DNA of 64,000 nucleotides from Streptococcus pyogenes (GCF_002055535.1 NZ_LN831034.1:620001-684000), one strand, 5' to 3'; positions 39,554 to 49,043 are shown, counted from the stretch's first letter. Translations and numbers: made by a program. Notes: generated from the sequence alone by a model not told the origin.

Positions 39554-40042
39554 ATGATTAAACTATTTGGTAAAATAAGGTATCACTGGCAGCCAGAGTT
39601 GTCTTGGTCTATTATTTATTGGTCTATTGCGTTTGCACCTATTTTTGTAGGTTTATCTTTGTTGTATGAGCGCACTGAAATACCTAGTCGGGTTTTTATT
39701 CTATTTGCTATTTTTGCTGTCCTAGTTGGCATTGGATTACATCGTTATTTCATTATTGAAAATAATGGTATTTTAAGAATCGTATCTTTTAAATTGTTTG
39801 GTCCACGTAAGCTACTTATTTCCACTATTACTAAGATTGAGGTGACCAAATCAACACTTTGTCTGCACGTTGAAGATAAAAGTTATCTCTTTTATATGCG
39901 CAAATGGCCTAAAAAATATTTTCTTGATGCCTTAGCGGTTAATCCATACTTCCAAGGAGAAGTTATATTAAGTGATAACTTTATTAAATTAGACTATTTT
40001 GAAGTTTATCAGCATGATAAAAAAGCCCTTACTCGAGGGTAA
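39554..40042 (+). CDS. ebsA: EbsA family membrane protein
   Basis: The 162-residue protein has two membrane spans (about 18-38 and 47-65) followed by a cytoplasmic PH-like beta-rich domain. It matches EbsA, named in enterococci as a pore-forming or wall-associated protein; the true function is unknown. GAAGGGG is the ribosome-binding site. Its end overlaps by 14 bases with the end of the convergent ferredoxin gene, an arrangement kept in several streptococci. Confidence 0.8.
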   Translation: MIKLFGKIRYHWQPELSWSIIYWSIAFAPIFVGLSLLYERTEIPSRVFILFAIFAVLVGIGLHRYFIIENNGILRIVSFKLFGPRKLLISTITKIEVTKSTLCLHVEDKSYLFYMRKWPKKYFLDALAVNPYFQGEVILSDNFIKLDYFEVYQHDKKALTRG

Positions 40043-40049
40043 GAGCTTT
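40015..40049 (-). terminator. Terminator after the ferredoxin gene, inside the ebsA 3' end
   Basis: AAAGC-CTTAC pairs with GTAAG-GCTTT with one mismatch. Read on the minus strand the stem is followed by six T. It lies within overlapping coding ends. Confidence 0.7.
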
Positions 40050-40226
40050 AGTTGGGCAAGATTTGACAGCTAAAATAGCGTCCTTATCTGAAGGACAAAT
40101 TGACTGACTTGTTTCAGATGAGCTTGAAAATGTGACGATACCATTGTCATGATAATCAAAAAGTGATGAATAGGTTTGGCATAGACCACAAGCGATGCAT
40201 TTTTCTGGAATGATAGATACTTTCAT
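40029..40226 (-). CDS. Single-cluster [4Fe-4S] ferredoxin
   Basis: This 65-residue protein has CIACGLC at residues 10-16 and a distal SCPTKAL; the four cysteines (10, 13, 16 and the one in SCP) fit one [4Fe-4S] cluster, as in the short acidic ferredoxins of Bacillus (Fer). An extra Cys in SICPSD may take part in a disulfide or replace a ligand. Streptococci have few Fe-S pathways; partners are unknown. No strong ribosome-binding site is visible before its ATG. Confidence 0.9.
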   Translation of the reverse strand: MKVSIIPEKCIACGLCQTYSSLFDYHDNGIVTFSSSSETSQSICPSDKDAILAVKSCPTKALTLE

Positions 40227-40274
40227 AACTATTATTCTAATATGATTTTGTTAAATTAACAAGGGGGGACGATC

Positions 40275-40751
40275 ATGGCTAAAGAACCATGGGAAGAAAA
40301 AATTGTTGATGATACTATAGGGACACGAACACGTAAATCAAGAAATGCTTTCATTAGCACGCCTTGGTTGACTGCTTTATTAAGTGTATTCTTTGTCATC
40401 ATTGTTGCTATACTTTTTATTTTCTTCTATACATCAAATAGCGGTAGTAATAGACAAGCTGAAACAAATGGTTTTTATGGAGCATCCACTCATAAAAAAA
40501 CAAGGAAAGCTTCTAACGCTAAAAAAACATCAAGTAGTTCAACAACTACAGACACAACACCTTCTAGCGAAGAAACACTTGCTTCTAGTGAAGGAACTGG
40601 CGAAACCCTTACTGTATTGGCAGGTGAGGGGGCAGCTTCTATTGCAGCTCGTGCAGGTATTTCTGTGGAGCAGTTACAAGCACTTAATCCAGAGCACATG
40701 ACTCAAGGATATTGGTATGCCAATCCAGGAGATCAAGTCACTATTAAATAA
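40275..40751 (+). CDS. Membrane-anchored LysM-domain protein
   Basis: This 158-residue protein has a cytoplasmic N-terminal tail (about 30 residues), one membrane span ([18 protein letters not shown]), a Ser/Thr-rich linker (about 75-105) and a C-terminal LysM-like domain ([19 protein letters not shown] to NPGDQVTI). LysM binds GlcNAc-containing wall polymers, so it may tether membrane and wall. It matches the SAG1386/EF1583 family. AAGGGGGG precedes its ATG. cmk follows 14 bases later and is probably in the same operon. Confidence 0.85.
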   Translation: MAKEPWEEKIVDDTIGTRTRKSRNAFISTPWLTALLSVFFVIIVAILFIFFYTSNSGSNRQAETNGFYGASTHKKTRKASNAKKTSSSSTTTDTTPSSEETLASSEGTGETLTVLAGEGAASIAARAGISVEQLQALNPEHMTQGYWYANPGDQVTIK

Positions 40752-40765
40752 TTGAAGAGGAAAAA

Positions 40766-41446
40766 ATGAAAGCAATTAAAATTGCGATTGATGGGCCAGC
40801 TTCAAGTGGAAAAAGTACAGTAGCCAAGATTATTGCAAAAAATCTTGGCTATACTTATCTAGATACTGGTGCTATGTATCGCTCAGCAACTTATATCGCA
40901 CTGACACATGGCTATACGGGTAAAGAAGTAGCCCTTATCTTAGAGGAACTTGAGAAAAATCCTATTTTCTTTAAAAAAGCAAAAGATGGCTCCCAATTAG
41001 TTTTTCTTGGGGATGAGGACGTGACCTTAGCCATTAGGCAAAATGATGTGACTAACAATGTTTCTTGGATCTCAGCTTTGCCAGAAATTAGAGAAGAGCT
41101 GGTTCATCAACAAAGACGCATTGCACAAGCTGGTGGCATTATCATGGATGGTCGTGACATTGGAACGGTTGTTCTCCCAGATGCGGAACTAAAAATCTTT
41201 TTAGTGGCTTCTGTCGAAGAGCGGGCAGAGCGCCGCTATAAAGAAAACCTAGAAAAAGGAATTGAATCAGATTTTGAGACGCTAAAAGAAGAGATTGCAG
41301 CTCGTGATTACAAGGATAGTCATCGTAAGGTTTCACCTCTAAAAGCAGCTGAAGATGCCCTTATTTTTGATACCACAGGTGTTTCTATTGATGGCGTGGT
41401 GCAATTTATCCAAGAAAAAGCAGAAAAAATAGTTGACATGTCCTAG
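40766..41446 (+). CDS. cmk: Cytidylate kinase
   Basis: Cmk phosphorylates CMP and dCMP. The 226 residues include the P-loop [18 protein letters not shown] (nucleotide-binding), [14 protein letters not shown] and a lid region with [21 protein letters not shown] precedes the ATG. The stop codon lies inside the promoter for the infC operon. Confidence 0.96.
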   Translation: MKAIKIAIDGPASSGKSTVAKIIAKNLGYTYLDTGAMYRSATYIALTHGYTGKEVALILEELEKNPIFFKKAKDGSQLVFLGDEDVTLAIRQNDVTNNVSWISALPEIREELVHQQRRIAQAGGIIMDGRDIGTVVLPDAELKIFLVASVEERAERRYKENLEKGIESDFETLKEEIAARDYKDSHRKVSPLKAAEDALIFDTTGVSIDGVVQFIQEKAEKIVDMS

Positions 41447-41461
41447 AGCCTATGTTAGAAT
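41433..41461 (+). promoter_or_regulatory. Promoter of the infC-rpmI-rplT operon
   Basis: TTGACA (41433-41438), 17 bp, TAGAAT (41456-41461) with TGT making an extended -10; a very strong promoter, overlapping the cmk stop codon. Confidence 0.92.
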
Positions 41462-41467
41462 AGTAAC

Positions 41468-41595
41468 AATGAGAAAAGTAGAAGTGAGAGCTTCTCGCCT
41501 TGCGACTTAGGTTGTCTGGCCCTAACATGTCAAATTCCTATGGAATATTATGTGTGCGGGCTTGATTTATCAAGTCCGCTTTCGTTTTTCTCTAA
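41468..41595 (+). promoter_or_regulatory. L20-type leader with attenuator upstream of infC
   Basis: The roughly 150-base untranslated leader ends in a terminator: GCGGGCTTGAT (41556-41566) paired with ATCAAGTCCGC (41569-41579), then a T-rich tail. Position and layout match the L20 leader of Firmicutes, in which ribosomal protein L20 binds an mRNA site resembling its 23S site and promotes termination. The upstream long-range pairing TGACATGT with ACATGTCA (about 41434/41525) may be part of it, although its left arm falls within the promoter. Confidence 0.85.
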
Positions 41596-41616
41596 AAAAA
41601 TAAAGAGGTGAAGATC

Positions 41617-42138
41617 ATAGCTAAAAAGGATCTATTCATTAATGATGAAATTCGCGTTCGCGAAGTTCGTCTCGTTGGTCTTGAAGGTGAACAATTAGGT
41701 ATTAAACCATTGTCTGAAGCGCAATCATTGGCTGATGCTTCAAATGTTGATTTGGTTTTAATCCAGCCACAAGCTGTTCCTCCTGTTGCCAAACTTATGG
41801 ACTATGGAAAGTTCAAATTTGAGTATCAAAAGAAACAGAAAGAACAACGTAAAAAACAAAGCGTTGTGACTGTGAAAGAAGTTCGTCTCAGTCCAGTTAT
41901 CGATAAAGGTGACTTTGAAACAAAACTTCGTAACGGTCGTAAATTCCTTGAAAAAGGAAATAAAGTTAAGGTTTCTATTCGTTTCAAAGGACGTATGATT
42001 ACTCATAAAGAGATTGGTGCCAAGGTACTAGCTGACTTTGCTGAAGCGACTCAAGATATTGCTATCATTGAGCAACGAGCAAAAATGGATGGACGCCAAA
42101 TGTTTATGCAACTTGCACCAATTTCAGACAAGAAGTAA
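41617..42138 (+). CDS. infC: Translation initiation factor IF-3
   Basis: IF-3 keeps the 30S subunit free and proofreads start codons. The N domain begins at [15 protein letters not shown]; the linker is [19 protein letters not shown]; the C domain has [12 protein letters not shown] and [10 protein letters not shown]. The Shine-Dalgarno GAGG (41605-41608) overlaps the only upstream canonical codon, GTG 41608, so that codon cannot be the start. AUA 41617, 8 bases after GAGG, has ideal spacing, and AUC 41614 is second best. A rare start codon that IF-3 itself rejects would give autoregulation, as with AUU in E. coli. Databases may use GTG 41608 (176 residues). Confidence 0.93.
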   Translation: MAKKDLFINDEIRVREVRLVGLEGEQLGIKPLSEAQSLADASNVDLVLIQPQAVPPVAKLMDYGKFKFEYQKKQKEQRKKQSVVTVKEVRLSPVIDKGDFETKLRNGRKFLEKGNKVKVSIRFKGRMITHKEIGAKVLADFAEATQDIAIIEQRAKMDGRQMFMQLAPISDKK

Positions 42139-42179
42139 TTGTCACAGTTTCATTATATCTTTAAGAGGAGAATACTAAA

Positions 42180-42377
42180 ATGCCAAAACAAAAAACACAC
42201 CGCGCATCAGCTAAACGTTTTAAACGTACAGGTTCAGGCGGTTTGAAACGCTTCCGCGCCTTTACATCACACCGTTTCCACGGAAAAACTAAAAAACAAC
42301 GTCGTCATCTTCGTAAAGCTGGTTTGGTTAGCTCAGGAGATTTCAAACGTATCAAAGCAATGGTTACTGGTCTTTAA
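42180..42377 (+). CDS. rpmI: 50S ribosomal protein L35
   Basis: This 65-residue, Lys/Arg-rich protein ([20 protein letters not shown]) is L35 in length and sequence. AGAGGAG precedes the ATG. It is the second gene of the infC-rpmI-rplT operon. Confidence 0.97.
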   Translation: MPKQKTHRASAKRFKRTGSGGLKRFRAFTSHRFHGKTKKQRRHLRKAGLVSSGDFKRIKAMVTGL

Positions 42378-42435
42378 TTTTAAAGGCAGTAGACATTTAC
42401 GAGTATTATAAGAATTATTTGAAGGAGAACTATTA

Positions 42436-42795
42436 ATGGCACGTGTTAAAGGTGGCGTTGTTTCACGCAAACGTCGTAAACGTATTTTAAAATTAGCTAA
42501 AGGTTACTATGGAGCAAAACACATCTTGTTCCGTACTGCAAAAGAGCAAGTGATGAACTCTTACTACTATGCATACCGTGATCGCCGTCAGAAAAAACGT
42601 GATTTCCGTAAACTATGGATCACTCGTATCAATGCGGCTGCTCGTATGAACGGTTTGTCATACTCACAATTGATGCACGGTTTGAAACTTGCTGAAATCG
42701 AAGTAAACCGTAAAATGCTTGCTGATTTAGCAGTAGCTGATGCAGCAGCTTTCACAGCTCTTGCTGATGCAGCCAAAGCAAAACTTGGCAAATAA
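42436..42795 (+). CDS. rplT: 50S ribosomal protein L20
   Basis: The 119-residue L20 has the basic N-terminal extension ([20 protein letters not shown]) that reaches into 23S rRNA and is needed early in 50S assembly. In Firmicutes it represses its own operon through the leader upstream of infC. GAAGGAG precedes the ATG. Confidence 0.98.
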
Positions 42796-42814
42796 GAAAC
42801 GCTATACCTAAAAA

Positions 42815-42907
42815 ATAACTTTCTATTACCTATAGAAAGTTATAAAGAAACAAAAATGAAGGAGACGATGGACGTCTTCTTTTTATTATACTCAATATAA
42901 TAAAAAG
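42815..42907 (+). terminator. Hairpin cluster ending the infC operon
   Basis: There are three stems in a row: ATAACTTTCTAT/ATAGAAAGTTAT (42815-42843); a terminator with AAGGAGACG paired to CGTCTTCTT and a T-rich tail (42858-42886); and an AT-rich 12-bp palindrome CTTTTTATTATA/TATAATAAAAAG (42879-42907). The second is the most likely terminator; the third is an alternative fold that uses its tail. The space 42908-43033 holds no gene. Confidence 0.75.
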
Positions 42908-43033
42908 CAGTTTCCCATGTTTTATTACCAGTAATGTGGGATATTTAGATGGTAGCAAGGAGTTTTATAGCTGATTTGTTTTCTTTAGGTCTAATTAGCA
43001 TATTTTGATTACTGATAAACTTGAATATCGCCA

Positions 43034-43066
43034 ATAAAAAAGAAGCAAAATTATTATTTTGCTTCT
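43034..43066 (-). terminator. Terminator after ltaS
   Basis: AGAAGCAAAA (43041-43050) pairs with TTTTGCTTCT (43057-43066); on the minus strand T6 follows. Confidence 0.88.
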
Positions 43067-43085
43067 AGTCAGATCATTAAATTGA

Positions 43086-45257
43086 TTATTCTTTATTTTT
43101 GGGGTTATCCTCTTTTAGTTCAGAAGTTGCCGCGTCAGCTTCTACGGGATTTAGTTCTAAGTAAGATGGTGCTTTAAAAAGTTTCTGAGTTGATTTATGA
43201 CCATTTTTACTGTATAAACTTGTTGACTCTGATCCGAGTTTTGCTGAAATATCTTTCAGTTGTTTTAACTGCTTAGTGTAGATAAACTGGTTAGGATCAA
43301 TAGCTTTTAGACCATTTTGAGTATCAAAGCGCAGGAGATCACCCGTTTGAATAGCGTCGCTAGCTGCTAGTTGTTGAGCAACAGCAGAGCGAATTTCCTT
43401 AGTTTTGGCTATAGTCATTTCATCGGGATTAGTGATTTCTAAACCTGTTTGCGTGTTGTACAGACGTCCACTATAGTTAGTGTATTCAGGAGTCATATAA
43501 GTCCCAGATGTTCGTTGTGCCACAATCTGGCTATTTTGAGGTGATAATAAATCTTGTCCTAATTGAACAAACTGACTAGTGTCAATACCAAGTATGTGGA
43601 GTAAAGTAGGAAGAGCATCGATTTCACCGCCAAAGGTTTCTTTGATACTACCATTCGTATAACCTGGAATATGGATCATATACGGGACTCGTTGTAGCAT
43701 AGCATTATCATATTCAGACCAAGTTTCAGAATCTTTACCAAGAAGTGGAGCAAGACTAGAATTACGAGAATTTGAAATACCATAATGATCACCATATAAA
43801 ACAAAAATAGAATTGTCGTACAAACCAGTGGCTTTCAAGTAATCAAAAAAAGATTTAAGGGCAGCGTCTAAATAATTGGCAGTAGCAAAGTAACCATTGA
43901 TCGTTTCATCGTCTGTTTTGGCTAAAGGAAAACCTTCTTCACTACTTTCGCCTTTTAGACTAGTATAAGGATAGTGATTACTCACAGTGATAAACTTGGT
44001 ATAAAAAGGTTGTTGCATCTGTTCAAGATATTTTATGGAATCCTTAAACATGTACTTATCATTTAACCCATATTGAAAAGAGTTCTTACTATTTTGTTTA
44101 GAGAAGTAGCTAGAATCAAAAAAATAATTATAGCCCCATTGTTTATAAGCATTATTGCGATTCCAGAAAGTTCCAACGTTACCATGAAAGACAGCGCTGG
44201 TATAGCCACCTTTTTGGGCTAAAATACTTGGAGTAGCAAATTGTGTATTTTCACCACCGTAGTTCACCATAAAAGAACCACTATTTAAACCAAATAAGGA
44301 ATTCTCCATCATGGTTTCAGCATCAGAAGTTTTACCTGCTTTAACCTGATGAAAAAAGTTAGGGAATGCTAAGGTAGCATTTGAGTGATAAAGTGAGTTG
44401 ATAAAAGGCGTTACCTCATATTCTTTATCTCCTTCTTTTAGTTTATAATCTATTAAGAATTGTTGAAAGCTTTCTAAATGAAGAACAATAATATTTTTGC
44501 CTTTTCCAATTCCAAAATACTGAGGATCAGGTGCTGCATAATGTCCTTTGACATAAGTTTTAACATCAATTAATTCTTCTGCAGTAGCTCCATTTCGTTC
44601 TTTTTGAGCTTGATAGGTTTGATTGCCGCTATAGAGGGTAAACGCTGGTAGTCCTAAAGCTCTCACAATATAAGTATTTGAAAAGCCACGTGTTAATAGT
44701 TCCGGACGATCAATTTCTGCTAAAAAAAGATTAATAGAAAGCAATAGACTAGATAAAGCGGTGATGGCAAATGCTGCGCGCTTGTTAAAAGGACGTTGAT
44801 CATTTTTGATTTTTTTAGCGATAGATAAACTAATTAGAATAATAAAATCAAGAATATAGATAATATCCCAGATGCGTAAAAGGTTTAAAGCAGAGTCCCC
44901 TAATCCAGCGGAGACTTTACTACTAGCTAGCATGGCACTCACTGTAATAAAGTCTGAAAATTCTCGGTAATATATAGAATTTGATATCAAGAGAATGTTA
45001 AGGATAATATAAACCACCCAAGAACAGATATAAAAGGCTCGGGTATTCCTAACGTAAAGAGCAACCCCCAAAAGTAAAAAAGCTAGTGGGATTGGATTGA
45101 TAATAGTTAGAAAGACTTGGTATATATTTCCCAAATCTAGTGAAAAGTCTGTATGATATGCCCACAGGGTCTTTATCCAGTAACAAAAGAGTAGAGTAAT
45201 TATAAAACCCAATCTTGTGTTGATAAAACCTGTGATAAGTGTTTTAAATTTCTTCAC
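43086..45257 (-). CDS. ltaS: Lipoteichoic acid synthase
   Basis: LtaS polymerises glycerol phosphate from phosphatidylglycerol outside the membrane. It has five N-terminal spans (within about residues 5-190) and an extracellular sulfatase-fold domain: LHLESFQQFLIDYK (metal-binding Glu), the catalytic Thr in AGKTSDAETMMENS, FHGNVGTFWNRN and YGDHYGIS. I chose the GTG at 45257 (723 residues) because AAGGAAG lies 8 bases upstream. The frame continues to an ATG at 45296 and a TTG at 45302 without a properly spaced ribosome-binding site. The C-terminus after the enzyme domain is a polar tail. Confidence 0.93.
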   Translation of the reverse strand: MKKFKTLITGFINTRLGFIITLLFCYWIKTLWAYHTDFSLDLGNIYQVFLTIINPIPLAFLLLGVALYVRNTRAFYICSWVVYIILNILLISNSIYYREFSDFITVSAMLASSKVSAGLGDSALNLLRIWDIIYILDFIILISLSIAKKIKNDQRPFNKRAAFAITALSSLLLSINLFLAEIDRPELLTRGFSNTYIVRALGLPAFTLYSGNQTYQAQKERNGATAEELIDVKTYVKGHYAAPDPQYFGIGKGKNIIVLHLESFQQFLIDYKLKEGDKEYEVTPFINSLYHSNATLAFPNFFHQVKAGKTSDAETMMENSLFGLNSGSFMVNYGGENTQFATPSILAQKGGYTSAVFHGNVGTFWNRNNAYKQWGYNYFFDSSYFSKQNSKNSFQYGLNDKYMFKDSIKYLEQMQQPFYTKFITVSNHYPYTSLKGESSEEGFPLAKTDDETINGYFATANYLDAALKSFFDYLKATGLYDNSIFVLYGDHYGISNSRNSSLAPLLGKDSETWSEYDNAMLQRVPYMIHIPGYTNGSIKETFGGEIDALPTLLHILGIDTSQFVQLGQDLLSPQNSQIVAQRTSGTYMTPEYTNYSGRLYNTQTGLEITNPDEMTIAKTKEIRSAVAQQLAASDAIQTGDLLRFDTQNGLKAIDPNQFIYTKQLKQLKDISAKLGSESTSLYSKNGHKSTQKLFKAPSYLELNPVEADAATSELKEDNPKNKE

Positions 45258-45319
45258 AGTAGCAACTTCCTTATCGTTTTTTCCTAAAGATGTCATCTCC
45301 AAATAAAATCTCAGATTAA

Positions 45320-45328
45320 ATTATACCA
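45320..45328 (-). promoter_or_regulatory. Extended -10 promoter for ltaS
   Basis: On the minus strand TGG-TATAAT, back to back with the promoter of the methyltransferase gene. Confidence 0.65.
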
Positions 45329-45387
45329 AAAATGTGAAGCTAATGCTTGTTGTAAGTTCAAATTTAGTAGGATTTTTTATCAGATTT

Positions 45388-45396
45388 TGTTATAAT
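45388..45396 (+). promoter_or_regulatory. Extended -10 promoter of the rlmI-like gene, directly before the ATG
   Basis: TGT-TATAAT ends 7 bases before ATG 45404, so the transcript should begin at or within a base or two of the start codon. Confidence 0.7.
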
Positions 45397-45403
45397 AAAA
45401 ACT

Positions 45404-46567
45404 ATGAATAAACTCTATATTGATTCTTTTGTCGAAAAGAAGCTGACAGCAGGGGTACAATTATTAGATGAAAAAGATTTTTCTAATATAAAGGAAAAAA
45501 ATCAGTTGGTTCAACTGGTGACCAAGTCCAATCGTCCCATTGGAACAGCATATATCTCTAAGCAAAATAAAGGAATTGGTTGGTATCTAGGACCAGAAAA
45601 AATCGACTTGTCTATCTCTTATTTTGTTAGTCTATTTTCAGTTGCTAAGGCCAAAAGACAAGATTTTGCTCAATCGGACGAGACCAATGCTTATCGCCTT
45701 TTTAATCAAGAAGGAGACGGTTTTGGTGGAGTAACAATTGATCTTTATAAAGATTTTGCAGTCTTTTCATGGTACAATGCCTTTGTCTATGACAAAAAAG
45801 AAATGATTATGGAGGCTTTTCAACAGGTTTTTCCTGAAGTCAAAGGAGCTTATGAAAAGTGTCGCTTTAAAGGTCCAGATACTGAAACTGCTCATCTGTA
45901 TGGTGAGCTGGCACAAGAAACCTTTTCGATTTTAGAAAATGGCATAGCCTATCAAGTCTTCTTGAATGAGGGCTTAATGACAGGTATTTTTCTAGACCAG
46001 CATGATGTTAGAAGAGCACTAGTAGATGGTTTAGCTATGGGCAAGTCCCTTCTTAACCTATTTTCCTATACAGCTGCCTTTTCTGTAGCAGCTGCTATGG
46101 GTGGTGCTATCGAGACCACTTCTGTGGACTTGGCTAAACGATCGAGAGAATTATCACTAGCTCATTTTGAGCATAACCAGTTAAACTTAGCCTCACATCA
46201 TTTTGTGGTGATGGATGTTTTTGAATACTTCAAATATGCCAAACGGAAAAAATTAATCTTTGATGTGATTGTGATTGACCCACCAAGCTTTGCTAGAAAT
46301 AAAAAACAAACTTTCTCTGTGAGCAGGGACTACCACAAATTAATCACAGAGGCCTTGGACATATTGAGTCCTAAGGGAACTATTATAGCTTCAACAAATG
46401 CTGCTAATATGACTGTTAGCCAGTTCAAAAAGCAAATTATCAAAGGATTTGGAAGTCGTCGTCCTGAGTCTATGACTCTCCAGCAGCTTCCGAGTGACTT
46501 TACTATCAATAAAGCAGATGAAAGAAGTAACTATTTAAAGGTATTTACTATAAAGGTACGAGAATGA
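45404..46567 (+). CDS. Class I SAM-dependent rRNA methyltransferase, RlmI-like
   Basis: The 387-residue protein has an N-terminal PUA-like region, then a Rossmann methyltransferase domain with [35 protein letters not shown] (SAM site), and the catalytic VIDPPSFAR. This is the RlmI/RlmK architecture; RlmI makes m5C in 23S rRNA, but the exact target here is unproved. No Shine-Dalgarno sequence exists upstream, and the -10 box is 7 bases from the ATG, indicating leaderless translation. aroD overlaps its end by 4 bases. Confidence 0.88.
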
Positions 46568-47250
46568 GAATTGTAGCACCAGTCATGCCAAGACATTTTG
46601 ACGAGGCTCAAGCCATTGATATTTCTAAATATGAAGATGTTAATTTAATTGAATGGCGAGCAGACTTTCTTCCCAAGGATGAGATTGTCGCAGTAGCACC
46701 AGCTATTTTTGAAAAATTTGCCGGAAAAGAAATTATCTTTACCCTTCGGACCGTTCAAGAAGGGGGGAATATTACCCTTTCAAGTCAGGAGTATGTTGAT
46801 ATTATCAAAGAAATCAATGCTATTTATAATCCAGACTATATTGACTTTGAGTATTTTACGCACAAGTCAGTATTTCAAGAAATGCTTGATTTTCCAAATC
46901 TTATTTTGTCTTATCACAACTTTGAAGAGACTCCTGAAAATTTAATGGAAGCTTTTTCAGAAATGACCAAGTTGGCACCGCGTGTGGTTAAAATTGCTGT
47001 GATGCCCCAGAGTGAACAAGATGTTCTAGATTTGATGAACTATACCAGAGGCTTTAAGACGCTCAATCCTGAGCAAGAATTTGCAACTATATCTATGGGG
47101 AAATTAGGAAGATTGTCTCGTTTTGCGGGAGATGTCATTGGCTCTTCCTGGACATACGTTTCATTAGATCATGTTAGCGGTCCAGGTCAAGTGACTCTCA
47201 ATGATATGAAACGTATTATTGAGGTCTTAGAAATGGATATCTCTAACTAG
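46564..47250 (+). CDS. aroD: 3-dehydroquinate dehydratase, type I
   Basis: AroD catalyses the third step of the shikimate pathway by a Schiff-base mechanism. The 228 residues include IEWRADFL and [10 protein letters not shown] (substrate Arg), the catalytic His in SYHNFEETP and the Schiff-base Lys in [10 protein letters not shown]. It overlaps the preceding methyltransferase by ATGA, so it depends on that unit's promoter and is translationally coupled. aroC follows after about 90 bases; the other aro genes are not in the window. Confidence 0.95.
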
Positions 47251-47343
47251 TGAATGGTCTAAAAATATTATTTCTACAATAGTTAAGAAATGATGTTTTT
47301 AGATTAATGTTTTTAAAATAAGTGGAACCAAAAAGGAGAAAAA

Positions 47344-48510
47344 TTGCGTTATTTAACAGCAGGAGAATCTCATGGGCCATCCTTAACAGCTATTATTGAA
47401 GGTATACCAGCAGGATTAACTCTTCATCCAGCGGATATTGATCACGAATTACAGCGACGTCAAGGAGGTTATGGCCGTGGTGCCAGAATGTCTATTGAGA
47501 CTGATCGGGTTCAAATATCCTCAGGAGTTCGTCATGGTAAAACAACAGGGGCCCCCATTACCTTAACGGTAATTAATAAGGACCACCAAAAATGGCTAGA
47601 TGTCATGGCTGTAGGAGACATTGAAGAGACTCTCAAGTTAAAGCGTCGTGTTAAGCATCCTAGACCAGGACATGCGGATTTGGTAGGAGGTATTAAATAT
47701 CATTTTAACGATTTAAGAGATGCTTTAGAGCGTTCCTCGGCTAGAGAAACAACGATGAGAGTGGCTGTAGGCGCTGTTGCTAAACGTATCTTAGCTGAAC
47801 TTGGAATTGATATGTTACATCATATCTTAATATTTGGTGGTATAACGATCACAATACCTTCTAAGCTCTCTTTTAGAGAGCTGCAAGAAAGGGCTCTCCA
47901 TTCAGAATTATCTATTGTTAATCCAAAGCAAGAAGAAGAAATTAAAACGTATATTGATAAGATAAAAAAAGAAGGGGATACCATTGGTGGTATTATCGAA
48001 ACGATAGTTCAAGGGGTGCCAGCAGGTCTTGGATCTTATGTCCAATGGGATAAAAAATTAGATGCCAAGCTGGCTCAAGCAGTTCTTTCCATTAATGCTT
48101 TTAAAGGGGTGGAATTTGGAGCTGGGTTTGATATGGGATTCCAAAAGGGCTCTCAGGTAATGGATGAAATCACCTGGACACCTACCCAGGGCTATGGTCG
48201 TCAAACAAACCACTTAGGTGGCTTTGAAGGTGGCATGACCACAGGACAACCTCTTGTTGTTAAAGGGGTTATGAAGCCCATTCCTACTTTGTATAAACCA
48301 CTCATGTCGGTAGATATTGATAGTCATGAACCTTATAAAGCAACGGTGGAACGCTCTGATCCGACGGCCTTACCAGCTGCAGGGGTTATCATGGAAAATG
48401 TGGTGGCGACGGTGCTTGCCAAAGAGATTTTAGAGACTTTTTCTTCTACTACCATGTCTGAATTGCAAAAAGCTTTTTCGGACTATCGTGCCTACGTCAA
48501 GCAATTTTAG
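47344..48510 (+). CDS. aroC: Chorismate synthase
   Basis: AroC converts EPSP to chorismate with reduced FMN. The 388-residue length is normal. Conserved motifs include [14 protein letters not shown] at the N-terminus, [18 protein letters not shown] [27 protein letters not shown] and the C-terminal [13 protein letters not shown]. The start is TTG 47344 with AAAGGAG 4-5 bases upstream; the next ATG is far into the conserved region. Grouped with aroD, so probably the same operon or a nearby promoter. Confidence 0.96.
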   Translation: MRYLTAGESHGPSLTAIIEGIPAGLTLHPADIDHELQRRQGGYGRGARMSIETDRVQISSGVRHGKTTGAPITLTVINKDHQKWLDVMAVGDIEETLKLKRRVKHPRPGHADLVGGIKYHFNDLRDALERSSARETTMRVAVGAVAKRILAELGIDMLHHILIFGGITITIPSKLSFRELQERALHSELSIVNPKQEEEIKTYIDKIKKEGDTIGGIIETIVQGVPAGLGSYVQWDKKLDAKLAQAVLSINAFKGVEFGAGFDMGFQKGSQVMDEITWTPTQGYGRQTNHLGGFEGGMTTGQPLVVKGVMKPIPTLYKPLMSVDIDSHEPYKATVERSDPTALPAAGVIMENVVATVLAKEILETFSSTTMSELQKAFSDYRAYVKQF

Positions 48511-48531
48511 ATAGCGAGATACTGGCTTTTA

Positions 48532-48540
48532 TGGTATCAT
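48532..48540 (+). promoter_or_regulatory. Extended -10 promoter of the YlbF-family gene
   Basis: TGG-TATCAT, 31 bases upstream of the start codon. Confidence 0.5.
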
Positions 48541-48570
48541 ACAGGTATTAATGAACAAAAGGAGACTGTC

Positions 48571-48912
48571 ATGTCACAAGAAATTTATGACTATGCTAAT
48601 CAACTTGAAAGAGCAGTTCGTGCTCTGCCAGAATACCAAAAAGTGTTAGAAGTAAAAGAGGCCATTCAAGCAGACGTTAGTGCTAGCGAACTGTTTGATG
48701 AGTTTGTCGCTATGCAAGAAAAAATCCAAGGGATGATGCAATCAGGCCAAATGCCAACGGCTGAAGAACAAACAAGCATTCAAGAACTTAGCCAAAAGAT
48801 TGAAGCTAATGACCAGCTAAAAGCTTATTTTGAAGCGCAGCAGGCCTTATCTGTTTACATGAGTGATATTGAGCGTATTGTATTTGCTCCGTTGAAAGAT
48901 TTAGTCAAGTAA
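48571..48912 (+). CDS. YlbF/YmcA family protein (UPF0342)
   Basis: The 113-residue protein is almost wholly helical and belongs to the DUF964/YlbF family (UPF0342). In Bacillus, YlbF, YmcA and YaaT form a complex that affects RNA processing by RNase Y and phosphorelay signalling; this single streptococcal relative may act in RNA maturation, but that is transfer by family only. AAAGGAG precedes the ATG. It ends before a terminator, so it is a single-gene unit. Confidence 0.85.
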   Translation: MSQEIYDYANQLERAVRALPEYQKVLEVKEAIQADVSASELFDEFVAMQEKIQGMMQSGQMPTAEEQTSIQELSQKIEANDQLKAYFEAQQALSVYMSDIERIVFAPLKDLVK

Positions 48913-48927
48913 GCCAATTAAGATAGG

Positions 48928-48968
48928 AAAAAAACAGATTGCTGGCAGCTCGTCAGGATCTGTTTTTT
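48928..48968 (+). terminator. Terminator after the YlbF-family gene
   Basis: AAAAAAACAGAT pairs with ATCTGTTTTTT; the loop is 18 bases. Confidence 0.85.
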
Positions 48969-48995
48969 AGTGTTTATTTTCTTTGTATCAGAAAG

Positions 48996-49024
48996 TTGAG
49001 CCTCTTTCTTATTTGTGATATAGT
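48996..49024 (+). promoter_or_regulatory. Promoter of gor
   Basis: TTGAGC (48996-49001), 17 bp, TATAGT (49019-49024) with TGA forming an extended -10. Confidence 0.75.
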
Positions 49025-49043
49025 CAAATAAAGTGACCAAAAT

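Noticed and set aside
43941-44260. Frameshift suspicion in the LtaS catalytic domain
   Set aside because: Reading the minus strand gives one continuous frame with all catalytic motifs in order.
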